A DNA stretch of 64,000 nucleotides, from positions 18,602-82,601 of the forward strand of contig JAICYJ010000006.1 of NCBI GenBank assembly GCA_025934255.1, given 5' to 3'. Within the stretch, counting starts at the first letter, position 1. Each line of letters starts with the position of its first letter. A program made the translations under genes and the position numbers. Origin of the DNA: Thermoleophilia bacterium. Lineage in GTDB: Bacteria > Actinomycetota > Thermoleophilia > Gaiellales > JAICJC01. The notes beneath the pieces were generated by a model that was not told where the DNA came from, searched no databases, and worked only from the letters and a program-made list of their open reading frames with translations. Of this stretch, positions 1 through 8,856 are shown piece after piece.

Positions 1-560
1 ACCGGTCCTGCGTAGCGCTCGAGCGCCAGCCCGCAGCCGCGCGGGCTCAGGTGCGACAGGTCGAGCGCCATCCCAAGCTGGCCCATCTCGTCCAGCAACT
101 CGAACCCGAGCCCGGTGATGCCGGCCCCCGTCTGCTCGGCCAGCCCGTCGGCGAACGCGTTCGCCCGGTTCCAGGTCAGCCCAGCCATCCGCACACCCAG
201 CCGGTGCAGGGTGCGGATCATGCCCGCGTCTCGCCCCAGCGCCTCCACGCCCTCGAGCGACAGGATGCCTGCGATGGCGCCGTCGGCGATCGCCTCGCGC
301 AGCTCGAGCGTCCCCTCCACGATGCGCAGCCTGCCGTCCGAGCGGTCGGCCTCGCGCCGGGCCGCGTCCAGCTGCTGGATGGTGACCCGCAGCGCCGACT
401 CCGGCAGGTGCCTGTCGTCCACGAAGGCCGGCAGCACCTGCACCCGCACGCCGGCCGCCTCCAGCATCGGCAGGTGCCGTTGCGCGAACGCGTCGTCGTC
501 TCCCAGCTCGCGCCGCTCGAGCACGTCCAGCAGCGCGTCGAGGTGCAGATCGGCGATCAC
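1..560 (-). CDS. Membrane dipeptidase (peptidase family M19), partial
   Basis: The gene enters from its GTG start (558-560) and runs off the left edge after 186 codons. The start is forced: an in-frame TAA lies five codons upstream with no other start between. Seen in translation: an N-terminal IADLHLDALLDV segment (the D-x-H-x-D zinc-ligand signature of M19 dipeptidases), an EGVEAL segment near the middle supplying the bridging glutamate, then GLTWNRANAFADG and LDLSHLS, all characteristic of the family. M19 enzymes hydrolyse dipeptides, often with D-residues, using two zinc ions. It follows the dpp importer genes on the same strand, suggesting use of imported dipeptides. Repeat copy 1 separates it from the ATPase gene, ending 13 bp before the start. 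The C-terminal part is not in the window. Confidence 0.88.
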   Translation of the reverse strand, partial: MIADLHLDALLDVLERRELGDDDAFAQRHLPMLEAAGVRVQVLPAFVDDRHLPESALRVTIQQLDAARREADRSDGRLRIVEGTLELREAIADGAIAGILSLEGVEALGRDAGMIRTLHRLGVRMAGLTWNRANAFADGLAEQTGAGITGLGFELLDEMGQLGMALDLSHLSPRGCGLALERYAGP

Positions 561-573
561 GTGTCCGGGCGGT

Positions 574-733
574 TAGATGGTTGATTCCACGGGATGCGTA
601 GATGCTGGGCGCAGGATGGGGCGCGCTGGACGGCGCAGGGCAGGCTGGGCATGTCCTGGCCAAGGACGATCGTGGCGTCCAGCGTGTCCCGGACCAGATC
701 CAGCGCCGCGTAGCTCGTGGAATCAACCATCTA
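574..733 (+). repeat. Structured inverted-repeat element, copy 1
   Basis: 160 bp bounded by a perfect 18-bp inverted repeat (574-591 and 716-733, TAGATGGTTGATTCCACG). Inside, 624-632 pairs perfectly with 676-684 (9 bp), enclosing a small hairpin with arms GTCCT/AGGAC near 656-670. Homologous to copies at 46345-46571 and 47010-47180. Relative to those, copy 1 lacks about 11 bp that form a local hairpin there. The right arm contains the TAG stop (731-733) of the upstream ABC ATPase gene. The left arm ends 13 bp before the M19 start. Strand is assigned from the G.U pairs described in the findings. No conserved protein frame spans the copies. Confidence 0.85.
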
Positions 734-2230
734 GACCTGGAACACGGACGAGGAGGCGACCTTGTCGTGCAGTGCCTGATGCCGGTCGTCCCAGAGCGGG
801 AACAGCAGGTCGATGATCAGAACGACGACCAGCAGGGTGAACACCGCGAATGCCAGCCAGCGCAGGAACGACCGCGGATAGCCGATCGGCCCGCTGCCGT
901 GCACATCGCGCACCGCGATCCCAAGCGCGCGCTTGCCGAGCGTCTGCCCGGTGCTGCCGTGAGCGATCGTGAAGTAGAGCGCCGAGAACAGCACCACGCC
1001 GATGCCCACCCGCAGCGAGGAGCCAAGGCTCCCCGGCACCAGCGCCAGAATGCCGCCCAGCGCGACTCCCCCCGCCAGCACCACGGCGGCGTCGATCACG
1101 AGCGCCCACACCCGGCGCCACCAGCCGCTCAGCGCAAGCGCCGCCGGCCTCAGCGCGGCGGCGGCGAGCTGCCCGGCGCTGCGCCCGTCCGGCCCCACCT
1201 CGTCGGCCGACGGCCCGGGCGCCGTCACGATGCAGGCCGCCCGGTGCTCGGGCACGTTCGCGCCGTTCGGCCGCTGCAGGCTCGGGTCGATCGTGCGGCA
1301 CGCCTGCTCGGCCACCGGGCAGCGCGGGTGGAACCGGCAGCCTGATGGCACGTGCACCGGGTTCGGCGTCTCCCCCGTCAGGATCTGCGGCACCGTCTGC
1401 TCGTTCGGGTCGCGCTTCGGCACCACCGAGATCAGCGCGCGCGTGTAGGGATGCTGCGGATTGCGCACGACCTCCTGGGCCGGCCCCTCCTCCACGATCC
1501 GGCCCAGGTACATGACCGCGATCCGGTCCGCGAAGTGGGCGGCCGTCGACAGGTCGTGCGTGATCATGAGGATGCCCATGCCCTCCCTGCGCAGCCCGTC
1601 CAGCAGCGACAGGATGCCGGCTCGCACCGACACGTCCAGCATCGAGACCGGCTCGTCGGCGACCAGCAGCTTCGGGTCGAGCACCAGGCTGGCGGCGATC
1701 GCGACGCGCTGCCGCTGGCCGCCCGACAGCTCGTGCGGGAAGCGGTCGATGAACAGGTCGGGCGGCGTCAGCCCGGCACGCTTCAGCGCCTCCAGCACCT
1801 TCTGCTCCCGCTGCTTCGACGAGCCGCCCAACTTGTGCACGAGCAGCGGCTCCTCGATCGTGTCGCGCACCCGGAAACGGGGGTCGAGCGACTCGTAGGG
1901 ATCCTGGTAGATCATCTGGATCTCCCGCCGCAGCGGCCGCATGCCGCCCGCCGACATGCCGGTGATGTCGCGCCCGTCAAACCGGATCGACCCGCCCTGG
2001 TTGTCGACCATCCTGATCACCGTCTGCGCCGTGCTGGTCTTGCCGCAGCCGGACTCGCCCACCAGCGCCACCATCTCGCCGGGGCCGACCGAGAAGCTGA
2101 CTCCCTCCACCGCATGCACCTGCAGCCGCGGCCGCCGCCGGAGCGTGCCCACGACCCCGCGCGACACCGGGTAGCGCGTGACCAGGTCGTCGACCTCAAG
2201 CAGCGGCCCGGGCTCGGCGGTGGTGCTCAT
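731..2230 (-). CDS. Peptide ABC transporter ATPase (DppF/OppF type) fused to C-terminal RDD membrane domain
   Basis: 499 aa. Residues 1-340 are a standard peptide-importer ATPase: Walker A GESGCGKT (58-65), signature LSGGQ (168-172), Walker B LLVADE (188-193), switch region ITHD (223-226), and an oligopeptide-type C-terminal region with cysteines 298, 304 and 311. Residues about 368-495 form a second domain with hydrophobic helices, GQTLGKRALGI and a terminal LWDDRHQALHDK, which match the RDD family of integral membrane domains. This fusion is not the usual DppF architecture (normally about 330 aa). Start ATG overlaps the previous stop (ATGA). The stop TAG lies inside the end of repeat copy 1. 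Energises the dpp permeases encoded upstream. The RDD function is unknown; it could tether the ATPase to the membrane. Confidence 0.9.
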   Translation of the reverse strand: MSTTAEPGPLLEVDDLVTRYPVSRGVVGTLRRRPRLQVHAVEGVSFSVGPGEMVALVGESGCGKTSTAQTVIRMVDNQGGSIRFDGRDITGMSAGGMRPLRREIQMIYQDPYESLDPRFRVRDTIEEPLLVHKLGGSSKQREQKVLEALKRAGLTPPDLFIDRFPHELSGGQRQRVAIAASLVLDPKLLVADEPVSMLDVSVRAGILSLLDGLRREGMGILMITHDLSTAAHFADRIAVMYLGRIVEEGPAQEVVRNPQHPYTRALISVVPKRDPNEQTVPQILTGETPNPVHVPSGCRFHPRCPVAEQACRTIDPSLQRPNGANVPEHRAACIVTAPGPSADEVGPDGRSAGQLAAAALRPAALALSGWWRRVWALVIDAAVVLAGGVALGGILALVPGSLGSSLRVGIGVVLFSALYFTIAHGSTGQTLGKRALGIAVRDVHGSGPIGYPRSFLRWLAFAVFTLLVVVLIIDLLFPLWDDRHQALHDKVASSSVFQV

Positions 2231-3210
2231 GCCGGCTCCTTTGCGACCACGTGGTCATTGAGATGGCAGACCGCCTCGTGGCCGGGCGACGTCTCCATGC
2301 GGCGCGGTGCGACCGTCGCGCACGGCGCAAACGCCGAGTCGCAGCGGGGAGCGAACGGGCAGCCCACGATCTCGCGGTCGAGCCGCGGCGGCGCCCCCGG
2401 AATCGAGATCACGTCCGCGTCGCCGAGCAGGTCGGGTGTGGCACCGAACAGCATGCGCGTATAGGGGTGCCGGGGGTCGTGGTAGATCGTCGACATCGCG
2501 CCCATCTCGACGATCTCACCGGCGTACATCACGGCCGCCCGATCGCAGACCTGCGCCACCACGGGCAGGTCGTGCGTGACCAGGATCATCGAGAGACCGA
2601 GGTCGCGCGTCAACCGCACGAGCAGCTCCAGGATCTGCGCCTGCACCATCACGTCCAGCGCCGTCGTCGGCTCGTCGGCCAGCAGCACCCTGGGCTCACA
2701 GGCCAGCGCCAGCGCGATCGCCGCCCGCTGCCGCATGCCGCCCGAGAACTCGTGCGGGTAGTTGTTGACGCGGTCGCCCGAGATGCCGACCAGCTCCAGC
2801 AGCTCCCTCGTCTGCCCCCGCGCGGCCTTGCCGGTGGCGGTGCCGTGCAGCTCCATCGGCTCCACGATCTGGCTGCCGATCGTCTTGACCGGGTTGAAGG
2901 CGTTCATCGCGCCCTGGAACACCATCGCGATGTCCTTCCAGCGGTGCGGGCTGACGGTGTCCTCGCCGCGGGCCATGATGTTCTCGCCGTCCAGCGAGAC
3001 GCTGCCGGCGACCGAGGCGCTGGACGGCAGCAGCCCCATCATCGCCAGGATGGTGGTGGTCTTGCCGCATCCCGACTCGCCCACCAGCCCCATCCGCTCG
3101 CCCGGCCGCAGGTCGAAGCTGACGCCCTGGACGGCGTGCAGCTCGCTGCCGCCTGAGAGGTCGAACCAGACGTGCAGGTCCTCGACCGAGAGGATCGGCT
3201 CGCGACTCAC
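2227..3210 (-). CDS. Peptide ABC transporter ATPase (DppD/OppD type)
   Basis: 327 aa from GTG at 3208-3210, which overlaps the TGA of the permease gene (GTGA); a longer frame to 3372 runs inside the permease and is rejected. Shows Walker A GESGCGKT, the helical signature FSGGMRQR, Walker B VLLADE, and the oligopeptide-type C-terminal region with HPYTRMLFG and a C-x6-C pair. Members of this family pair with a DppF-type subunit to drive di- and oligopeptide import across the cytoplasmic membrane. Here the partner is the next gene. Five genes from binding protein to ATPases are contiguous on this strand, a complete importer. Confidence 0.92.
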   Translation of the reverse strand: MSREPILSVEDLHVWFDLSGGSELHAVQGVSFDLRPGERMGLVGESGCGKTTTILAMMGLLPSSASVAGSVSLDGENIMARGEDTVSPHRWKDIAMVFQGAMNAFNPVKTIGSQIVEPMELHGTATGKAARGQTRELLELVGISGDRVNNYPHEFSGGMRQRAAIALALACEPRVLLADEPTTALDVMVQAQILELLVRLTRDLGLSMILVTHDLPVVAQVCDRAAVMYAGEIVEMGAMSTIYHDPRHPYTRMLFGATPDLLGDADVISIPGAPPRLDREIVGCPFAPRCDSAFAPCATVAPRRMETSPGHEAVCHLNDHVVAKEPA

Positions 3211-4181
3211 TCCGAGTCGAGCTTTCCACCCAGCGGCCGCAGCCGGAACCGCCGCACCGAGAGGTGGCCGACCTTGAGACGCGGATTGAGCGCGTCCTCC
3301 ATCGACTGGCCGACCATGGTGCAGGCCAGGATCACGATCGTCACGCACACGCCGGGCGGCACGATCGCCCACCAGGCGTTGTTCAGCACGGCGTTGCCGA
3401 GGAACGCGTTCTCGATCAGCCGGCCCCAGGAGATGGCGCTGGGATCGCCCAGGCCGAGGAAGGTGATGTAGGTCTCGGCGAACACCGCCAGCGCCACCAT
3501 CAGCACCGTGTTGGCGATCAGCAGCGGCGCCACCTGCGGCAGCACGTGCTTGAACACCAGCCGGTTGTTGGTGGCGCCCAGCGATCGAGCCCGCTTCACG
3601 TACACCCGCTCGCGCACGCTCTTCACCTGCGCACGGATCAGCCGGGCGGTGCTCGTCCAGTAGATGATGCCGATGATGATGATGATGTTCCTGAGGCTGC
3701 GCCCGAATATCGCGGCCATCACGATCATCAGCGGGATGTCGGGGATGACCAGGAAGATGTCCGTGATCCGCATCAGCACCACGTCGATGATGCCGCCGAC
3801 GAACCCGGAGATCACGCCCACCGCGCCGCCGATCAGCATCGCCACGAGCGCCGCGGCGAACCCGACCTCCATCGACACGCGGGTGCCGGCGATCAGCAGC
3901 GAGAGCATGTCCACGCCGCCGTCGTCGGTGCCCAGCCAGTGGGCGGAGCTGGGCGGCGCGTAGACCGGGCCGGTCTTGTCGTGGATCGAGTACGGCTCCA
4001 GGTAGGAGCCGAAGATCGCGATGAACACGAAGAAGAACAGCACACCGAGGCCCACCAGCGCCGCCGGCTGAGTGAGGATCGCGGAGCGGATGAAGCCCGG
4101 CGTGCGGCGCTCGCCGAGGCCCTCGGCGGACAGCTCCTCGAGCTGTTCCGGCGCAGCGGGAAGCGGATGGTCGATCGTCAT
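3207..4181 (-). CDS. Peptide ABC transporter permease (DppC/OppC type)
   Basis: 324 aa inner-membrane permease. N-terminal cytoplasmic stretch of about 35 residues, then a first membrane span (ALVGLGVLFFFVFIAIFG), a periplasmic-type loop with HWLGTDDGGVDMLS (the HxLGTDxxGRD-like signature of this family) and a bundle of further spans. The conserved coupling loop is ARSLGATNNRLVFKHVLP, the EAA-like motif that docks onto the ATPase. Forms a heterodimeric channel with the preceding permease. Start ATG overlaps that gene's stop (ATGA), and its own stop overlaps the DppD-type GTG, so translation of the operon is probably coupled. Confidence 0.92.
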   Translation of the reverse strand: MTIDHPLPAAPEQLEELSAEGLGERRTPGFIRSAILTQPAALVGLGVLFFFVFIAIFGSYLEPYSIHDKTGPVYAPPSSAHWLGTDDGGVDMLSLLIAGTRVSMEVGFAAALVAMLIGGAVGVISGFVGGIIDVVLMRITDIFLVIPDIPLMIVMAAIFGRSLRNIIIIIGIIYWTSTARLIRAQVKSVRERVYVKRARSLGATNNRLVFKHVLPQVAPLLIANTVLMVALAVFAETYITFLGLGDPSAISWGRLIENAFLGNAVLNNAWWAIVPPGVCVTIVILACTMVGQSMEDALNPRLKVGHLSVRRFRLRPLGGKLDSE

Positions 4182-5155
4182 GTCGTCACCCGTGGATCGA
4201 GCTTGAAGTACAGCAGGTCAGCCAGGAAGTTGAACAGGATCACCGAGATCGTCAGCAACAGGAACGCCCCTTGCAGGAAGGTGTAGTCGCGTTTGTCGAT
4301 CGCATCGACGATTGCCAGGCCGATGCCCGGGTAATCGAACACGTACTCGACGGTGATCGCGCCACCGACGATGAACCCGAGCGACAGCGCGATCAGCGTG
4401 ACGATCGGCAGCATCGCGTTTCGCAGGCCGTGCTTGCGGACGATCGCGAAGTTGCTGAGTCCCTTGGCCCGCGCCGTCAGCACGTAGTCCTCGCCCAGCG
4501 TCTCCAGCATCGCCGAGCGCACGATCAGGGTGTACTCGCCGTAGAGCACCAGTCCCAGCGTCAAGGCCGGCAGGATCATGTGCTCGAGCCGGTCCTTCCA
4601 GTAGTCGTACGTGGAGGGGTTGCCCAGGATGCCGAGGTCAGGGCTCTGGATGCCGCCATGCGGCAACCCTATCCGGTCGGCCACGAAGTAGACGATCATC
4701 AGCCCCAGCCATTGGGTCGGCATCGAGTAGAAGGCCAGGCTCGTCCACAGCGATCCCTTGTCCACCCACGTGCCTCGTCGCCAGGCGGCGACCACCCCCG
4801 TCAGTAGGCCGAATATGATCGAGAAGACGGTGCCCAGCGTCAGCATCAACAGCGTATTCTTGAGCGGGTCCCAGAGCAGGCCGCGCACCGGCTCATGGGA
4901 AACGTCCGAGAGGCCCAGGTTCCCGTGGGCCAGCTGCTTGAGGTAGATCTTGTACTGCTCCCACTTCGACTTGTCCAGGCCCAGATCGTGGCGCAGGGCG
5001 GCCTTGAACTGGATCGTGCAGTGCTGGCAGCGCAGCCCCGACACGGCATCGCCGGGCAGGGCGCGGAACAGCAGGAAGTTGATCGTGACGGCCACGAACA
5101 CGGTGAGCAGCGCGAACAGGGTTCGCTTCACCACATAGTCGGCTCGTCCTTCCAC
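4178..5155 (-). CDS. Peptide ABC transporter permease (DppB/OppB type)
   Basis: 325 aa. Starts with a membrane span typical of DppB (VVKRTLFALLTVFVAVTINFLLFRALPGDAV), which includes the family's RxLPGD signature, followed by an extended outer loop and a C-terminal transmembrane bundle containing the coupling motif ARAKGLSNFAIVRKHGLRNA. An unusual CQHC sequence lies early in the outer loop. Partner of the DppC-type permease with which it overlaps by 4 bp. The gene follows the solute-binding protein gene after a 39-bp gap. Confidence 0.92.
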   Translation of the reverse strand: MEGRADYVVKRTLFALLTVFVAVTINFLLFRALPGDAVSGLRCQHCTIQFKAALRHDLGLDKSKWEQYKIYLKQLAHGNLGLSDVSHEPVRGLLWDPLKNTLLMLTLGTVFSIIFGLLTGVVAAWRRGTWVDKGSLWTSLAFYSMPTQWLGLMIVYFVADRIGLPHGGIQSPDLGILGNPSTYDYWKDRLEHMILPALTLGLVLYGEYTLIVRSAMLETLGEDYVLTARAKGLSNFAIVRKHGLRNAMLPIVTLIALSLGFIVGGAITVEYVFDYPGIGLAIVDAIDKRDYTFLQGAFLLLTISVILFNFLADLLYFKLDPRVTT

Positions 5156-5194
5156 TCGTTCCTCTTTCGTTCCGCGCCCCGCTCGGCGCGCCGT

Positions 5195-6898
5195 CTACTT
5201 CTGGTAGGGCTCTGTCATGTAGCCATAGTTGTAGCCGTTCAGCTCGGGGTGGTACCCGGCCCAGTTCGGCTGTGCCGCCGAGATGGCCTTCTCGTTCACG
5301 AGGAACGTATAGATCCACTGGTCGGAGAGCAGCTTGTCCATCTTCTGCACGAGCGTCAGGCGCTGGGCACCCGCCAAGGTGCCTGACTGCTTGTACATCT
5401 GATCGTACGATGGGTTGTCATAGCCGGTGTCGCTCCAGGAGCACCATTGGCCCTTTGTCGCGACCGACAGCTGGAAGTCGGGATCCGTGTACGAGAACCA
5501 ATCCCATAGGGCAATGTCGAACTTGGCGTATCCGGTCGACTTGGCCGCGTCGCAGTTGTCGTCGGTCTCGATCGCGTAGGCCTGTGCGGAGTCGCCGCCG
5601 GCCTGCTGGGTCACCTTGATGCCAAGCTTCGACCAGCCGTCCGCGACGATAGAGAACTCGCGGCTGCCGTTGAAGTCGAGGCTGTTCGGCACCATGATCT
5701 GGTACTGCATCGGGTGCGCAGGCTGCGCGTACTTGCCGGTGGTGGCCGGCGCAACGCGAATGCCATTGGCGCCCTTCTTGTAGCCAAGCTGGTCGAGCAT
5801 GGCGTTGGCCTGGTCGCAGTTGAACTGCAGCTTCTGGTCGTCGGGGCTCTGCCAGTTGATGCCGAACGGACCGATCACGCTCTGGTTGGCCAGTGTTGCC
5901 TGCCCGTCGTAGATCACCGAGATGATCTGCTGACGGTCGACGCACATGGACATCGCCTTCTTCACCCGCGGATCGAGCAGCTCGCGGTTCTGTGGCTTGC
6001 GCGGATTCGAGTTCCAGGTGATGTTGGTGAACTCGCCGTACTTGTACGGGGTGACCGCCAGTCCGCCGGACTGCTTGAGCGCGTTCACCGCGGTGTACGG
6101 CACCTGATCGACTGCCGAGATCTGGCCCGACTTGAGGTCGGCGATCATCGAGTCCGAGTTGGTGTAATAGACGAGACCGACCGCCTCTACGTGCGGCTTG
6201 GGACCCCACCAGCCCGGGTTGGGCTTGAACACTGTGGTGCCCTTCTTCTCGTACTTGGTGATCTGGAACGGGCCGCCAGACACCAGCGGCAGCGAGTTCT
6301 CGGGACGGAACGCCTTCAGATCCTTGCCCTGATTGCCAGCGTGCGAGCCCCAGATGTGCTCGGGCAGGATGTACAGCGACGAGATGTTCGACAGCACGAG
6401 ATTCGGATCGACCGGCGCGTCGTAGTGGAACACGACCGTTGTCGGGTTGGGCGCATCCACTGTGGTGACGTGGGCGACCGAACTCGCCAGCACGGCGGTC
6501 GCGTCGTTCTGGTACTTGACGATGGTATTGGCCGTCCAGGCTACGTCGGCCGAGGTCAGCGGCTTGCCGTCCGACCACTTGGCGCCGGAGTGCAGCGTAT
6601 AGGTATAGGTCTTGAAGTCGGCGCTGTGCGTCCACTTGGTGGCGTAGCTGCCCTCGTAGCTGGTCAGGTTGGGCGCCAGCTGCACCAGCTCCGGGTACAC
6701 CTCGAGGTAGGCGGTGACGGCCTCGGCCTCGATGTAGTTGAACGGGTTCAGCGTGTCGATGTAGTTGGTCGTTCCGATGGTGAACACGCCACCCTGCTTG
6801 ACGCTTCCGCCTCCGGACGAGCCGCTGCTGCCACCGCACCCTGCGGCCAGTAGCACGGCGGCCAGCGCGGCCGCAGCGAGCATCCTTCGTGCACTCAT
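5195..6898 (-). CDS. Extracellular solute-binding lipoprotein, family 5 (peptide/nickel type)
   Basis: 567 aa from ATG 6896-6898, which overlaps the creatininase stop (ATGA); a longer frame to 7480 is antisense to that gene's own frame and rejected. Residues 1-21 form a lipoprotein signal with cleavage before Cys21 (VLLAAGC), followed by a serine/glycine linker. The mature protein has the family 5 landmarks: NYIDTLNPF at the start, YTYTLHSGAKWSDGKPLTSADV, and PLVSGGPFQITKYEKKG. This domain captures di/oligopeptides or other small amides outside the membrane and delivers them to the permease pair encoded downstream. The substrate cannot be read from sequence; the surrounding amidase and peptidase genes point to a peptide or amide. 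Confidence 0.93.
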   Translation of the reverse strand: MSARRMLAAAALAAVLLAAGCGGSSGSSGGGSVKQGGVFTIGTTNYIDTLNPFNYIEAEAVTAYLEVYPELVQLAPNLTSYEGSYATKWTHSADFKTYTYTLHSGAKWSDGKPLTSADVAWTANTIVKYQNDATAVLASSVAHVTTVDAPNPTTVVFHYDAPVDPNLVLSNISSLYILPEHIWGSHAGNQGKDLKAFRPENSLPLVSGGPFQITKYEKKGTTVFKPNPGWWGPKPHVEAVGLVYYTNSDSMIADLKSGQISAVDQVPYTAVNALKQSGGLAVTPYKYGEFTNITWNSNPRKPQNRELLDPRVKKAMSMCVDRQQIISVIYDGQATLANQSVIGPFGINWQSPDDQKLQFNCDQANAMLDQLGYKKGANGIRVAPATTGKYAQPAHPMQYQIMVPNSLDFNGSREFSIVADGWSKLGIKVTQQAGGDSAQAYAIETDDNCDAAKSTGYAKFDIALWDWFSYTDPDFQLSVATKGQWCSWSDTGYDNPSYDQMYKQSGTLAGAQRLTLVQKMDKLLSDQWIYTFLVNEKAISAAQPNWAGYHPELNGYNYGYMTEPYQK

Positions 6899-7749
6899 TG
6901 CGTTCCCTCCCGGGTTCCAAGCGCCGGCTCGGCGCCCTGATGATGATCTCTGCCCGGCCGCGGTCTGCGAGCGGCCAGCTCGTCGATGTGGGACGCCACC
7001 TCCAACACCGCCTGGTCGAGCCAGATCCGGCCCTTCTCGGCGGTGGCGACGGTGGCGTCGCCGATCACGCCGGACTCCGTCCATCCGCTCCACTGGCCCT
7101 TGATCGAAAGCGGGCCGTCGTTCCAGTCCATCCACACGGTGTCGGAGTCCCATTCCGGGATCTCCCGCACCGCCTTTTCCATCTGCACCCGCTCGGGGTG
7201 GATCGCGAGGTACAGCGACGTCTCGAGCTCGCAGGCGTGTGCCATGCCGCCGGGCTGGTCGGAGTCGCGTGTGCGCGCCAATAGCTCCTCCGACTCCGGC
7301 GTCGACAGGTACCAGAACGTTGCCGCGATCACGTCGCGCCGCTCCAGCATCAGCAGCCGGGCGGCCATGTCGACCAGCGGCACGTTCGAGCCGTGGCCAT
7401 TCACGAACAGGATGCGGCGGAAGCCGTGGTGGATCAGGCTCTTGCCGATATCCACCAGGTATTCGACGAACCGCTTCCAATCGATCGTGATCGACCCCGG
7501 GAAGTCCATGTGGTGCGGCGTGTAGCCGTGTGTGACGGTGGGCAGCAGCAGGCTCTGCTCGGGCCGCGCCAGCACCGCCCGCTCGGCCAGCGTCTCAGCG
7601 ATCACGGCGTCCGTGTCGATCGGCAGGTGGTAGCCGTGGTCCTCCAGCGTGGCCACCGGGATCACGCACACCGGGTCGTCGGCGACGCGCTCGGCCACCT
7701 CTGGCCAGGTCAGCTCGGCGTACCGGTGTGTGTGCTCAGTCGAAGCCAT
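6895..7749 (-). CDS. Creatininase-family amidohydrolase
   Basis: 284 aa. Matches the creatinine amidohydrolase fold family: Glu36/His38 in TLEDHGYHLP, Asp45 in IDTD, His119 in the NGHGSN motif, and Glu in ACELETS, the expected metal-binding set. Members open cyclic amides (creatinine) or hydrolyse N-formyl and related amides; the precise substrate here is unknown. The last residues beyond about 255 are a polar tail. Overlaps the C45 gene by 14 bp upstream and the binding-protein gene by 4 bp downstream, so it is embedded in the peptide-import operon. This suggests it processes the imported substrate or a derivative of it. Confidence 0.88.
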   Translation of the reverse strand: MASTEHTHRYAELTWPEVAERVADDPVCVIPVATLEDHGYHLPIDTDAVIAETLAERAVLARPEQSLLLPTVTHGYTPHHMDFPGSITIDWKRFVEYLVDIGKSLIHHGFRRILFVNGHGSNVPLVDMAARLLMLERRDVIAATFWYLSTPESEELLARTRDSDQPGGMAHACELETSLYLAIHPERVQMEKAVREIPEWDSDTVWMDWNDGPLSIKGQWSGWTESGVIGDATVATAEKGRIWLDQAVLEVASHIDELAARRPRPGRDHHQGAEPALGTREGTQ

Positions 7750-8767
7750 AGTGCTGGGGCTCGGAGTCGCAGGGATTCCCGCGTCCGAAGGTGATCTCTC
7801 TCCTTGTGACGTCAGCGATGCACCAAAAGACAGTCTTGGTCTGTGAGCCTGGTCCGGGATGACGGCAGATCGAGTCGGGTGCGTCCCGGTGGTCGCTGAT
7901 CGCCGCGCGCAGTGTCGCGGCCGTTATGGTGCCCTCCGCAAGCCATGAGAGCGCGCGACGATACCGGACGTCCGAGCGGGCTGCATAGTCAACGTCGCCC
8001 TCGTACGGCAGCATCCGCTCGCTCACGTAGTGGTTGGTGTGGGCCAGCGTGCCGCGCGCATCCGGCCGGATCAGCTCGGCATCGGTGGCCGATCCCTCAA
8101 CCGAGACGACGCCCCCGCCCGCATGCGCCAGCACGGTGTTGTAGGACGATGCACGGGCGGCGTGTAGCGCGGCGGCCACGGCATCGTCGAGCGTGCGGCG
8201 GCGCACGATATCCCGCACGTGCAGCAGGCGGGGTATGCCGGGCCGGTTGTCGTTCGGTGCGACCTCGTTGCCGGTCAGCGTCAGACCGGCCGCGTTGAAT
8301 CCCACGCTGATCCACGGCCCGATGCCGACGGTCAGGACGACCGGATCGCCGGGCAGGCGCCATTCGATCGCGATCAGATCCTGCTCCGCCGATGCGGACA
8401 GGTCGTTCGTGTGGGCAACCCAGATGCCGCCGTCGGCGCTGGCGGGCGCGCACGCCACCAGGTCGGAACAGCCCCGGGCCGGCTCGGGAGCCGGCGCGTC
8501 GTCGAGCTCCTCGATCCCGGCCGCGAACAGCGCTCGGCGGTCGACCCCGGCCGCGTCGGCCACACCGTCCAGCTCCTCGATCAGCCACGGCAGCTCGCGC
8601 CGCGTCACCTCGAGGTACGGCTGGGAGGCAGCGACGGTGGCATCGCCGAGGGCGTCGCAGCGCCGGCGGATCGCACCGGAGCAGGCGGTGCCGATCTGCT
8701 CGCCCACCTCACGGTGTGTCCCGGCCACGCACAGCAGGTCGAGCGTTCGCGATTGGCCGGTCACCAT
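7736..8767 (-). CDS. C45-type Ntn-hydrolase (acyl-CoA:6-aminopenicillanate acyltransferase-like)
   Basis: 343 aa from ATG 8765-8767; a much longer frame continues upstream through the PASTA gene and is rejected. The protein has the C45 layout: an N-terminal helical prosegment with HREVGEQIG, then the autoprocessing site RGC-S at about residue 98-101 (Cys100 as predicted N-terminal nucleophile), followed by the beta-rich GGIWVAHTNDLS and VGFNAAGLTLTGNEV segments typical of the family. Such enzymes hydrolyse or transfer acyl groups on amide bonds of N-acyl amino acids, beta-lactam precursors and similar compounds. Location in the operon with a creatininase homologue and an M19 dipeptidase suggests catabolism of acylated or modified peptides. 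No export signal is seen, so it is probably cytoplasmic. Confidence 0.85.
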   Translation of the reverse strand: MVTGQSRTLDLLCVAGTHREVGEQIGTACSGAIRRRCDALGDATVAASQPYLEVTRRELPWLIEELDGVADAAGVDRRALFAAGIEELDDAPAPEPARGCSDLVACAPASADGGIWVAHTNDLSASAEQDLIAIEWRLPGDPVVLTVGIGPWISVGFNAAGLTLTGNEVAPNDNRPGIPRLLHVRDIVRRRTLDDAVAAALHAARASSYNTVLAHAGGGVVSVEGSATDAELIRPDARGTLAHTNHYVSERMLPYEGDVDYAARSDVRYRRALSWLAEGTITAATLRAAISDHRDAPDSICRHPGPGSQTKTVFWCIADVTRREITFGRGNPCDSEPQHYGFD

Positions 8768-8856
8768 GGAGCTGGGGCACGGAGGGGACGTTTCACGGAT
8801 CCGCCGATTGTCTCCATCCGCAACGGGCCCGTCAACCCTGCCGGCGGTGGGCGCGC

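Noticed and set aside
574..733. Peptide reading frames within the repeat element (M-V-D-S-T... on either strand)
   Set aside because: The first dozen codons agree between copies because the arms agree, but frames diverge by indels in each copy and no frame is common to all three.
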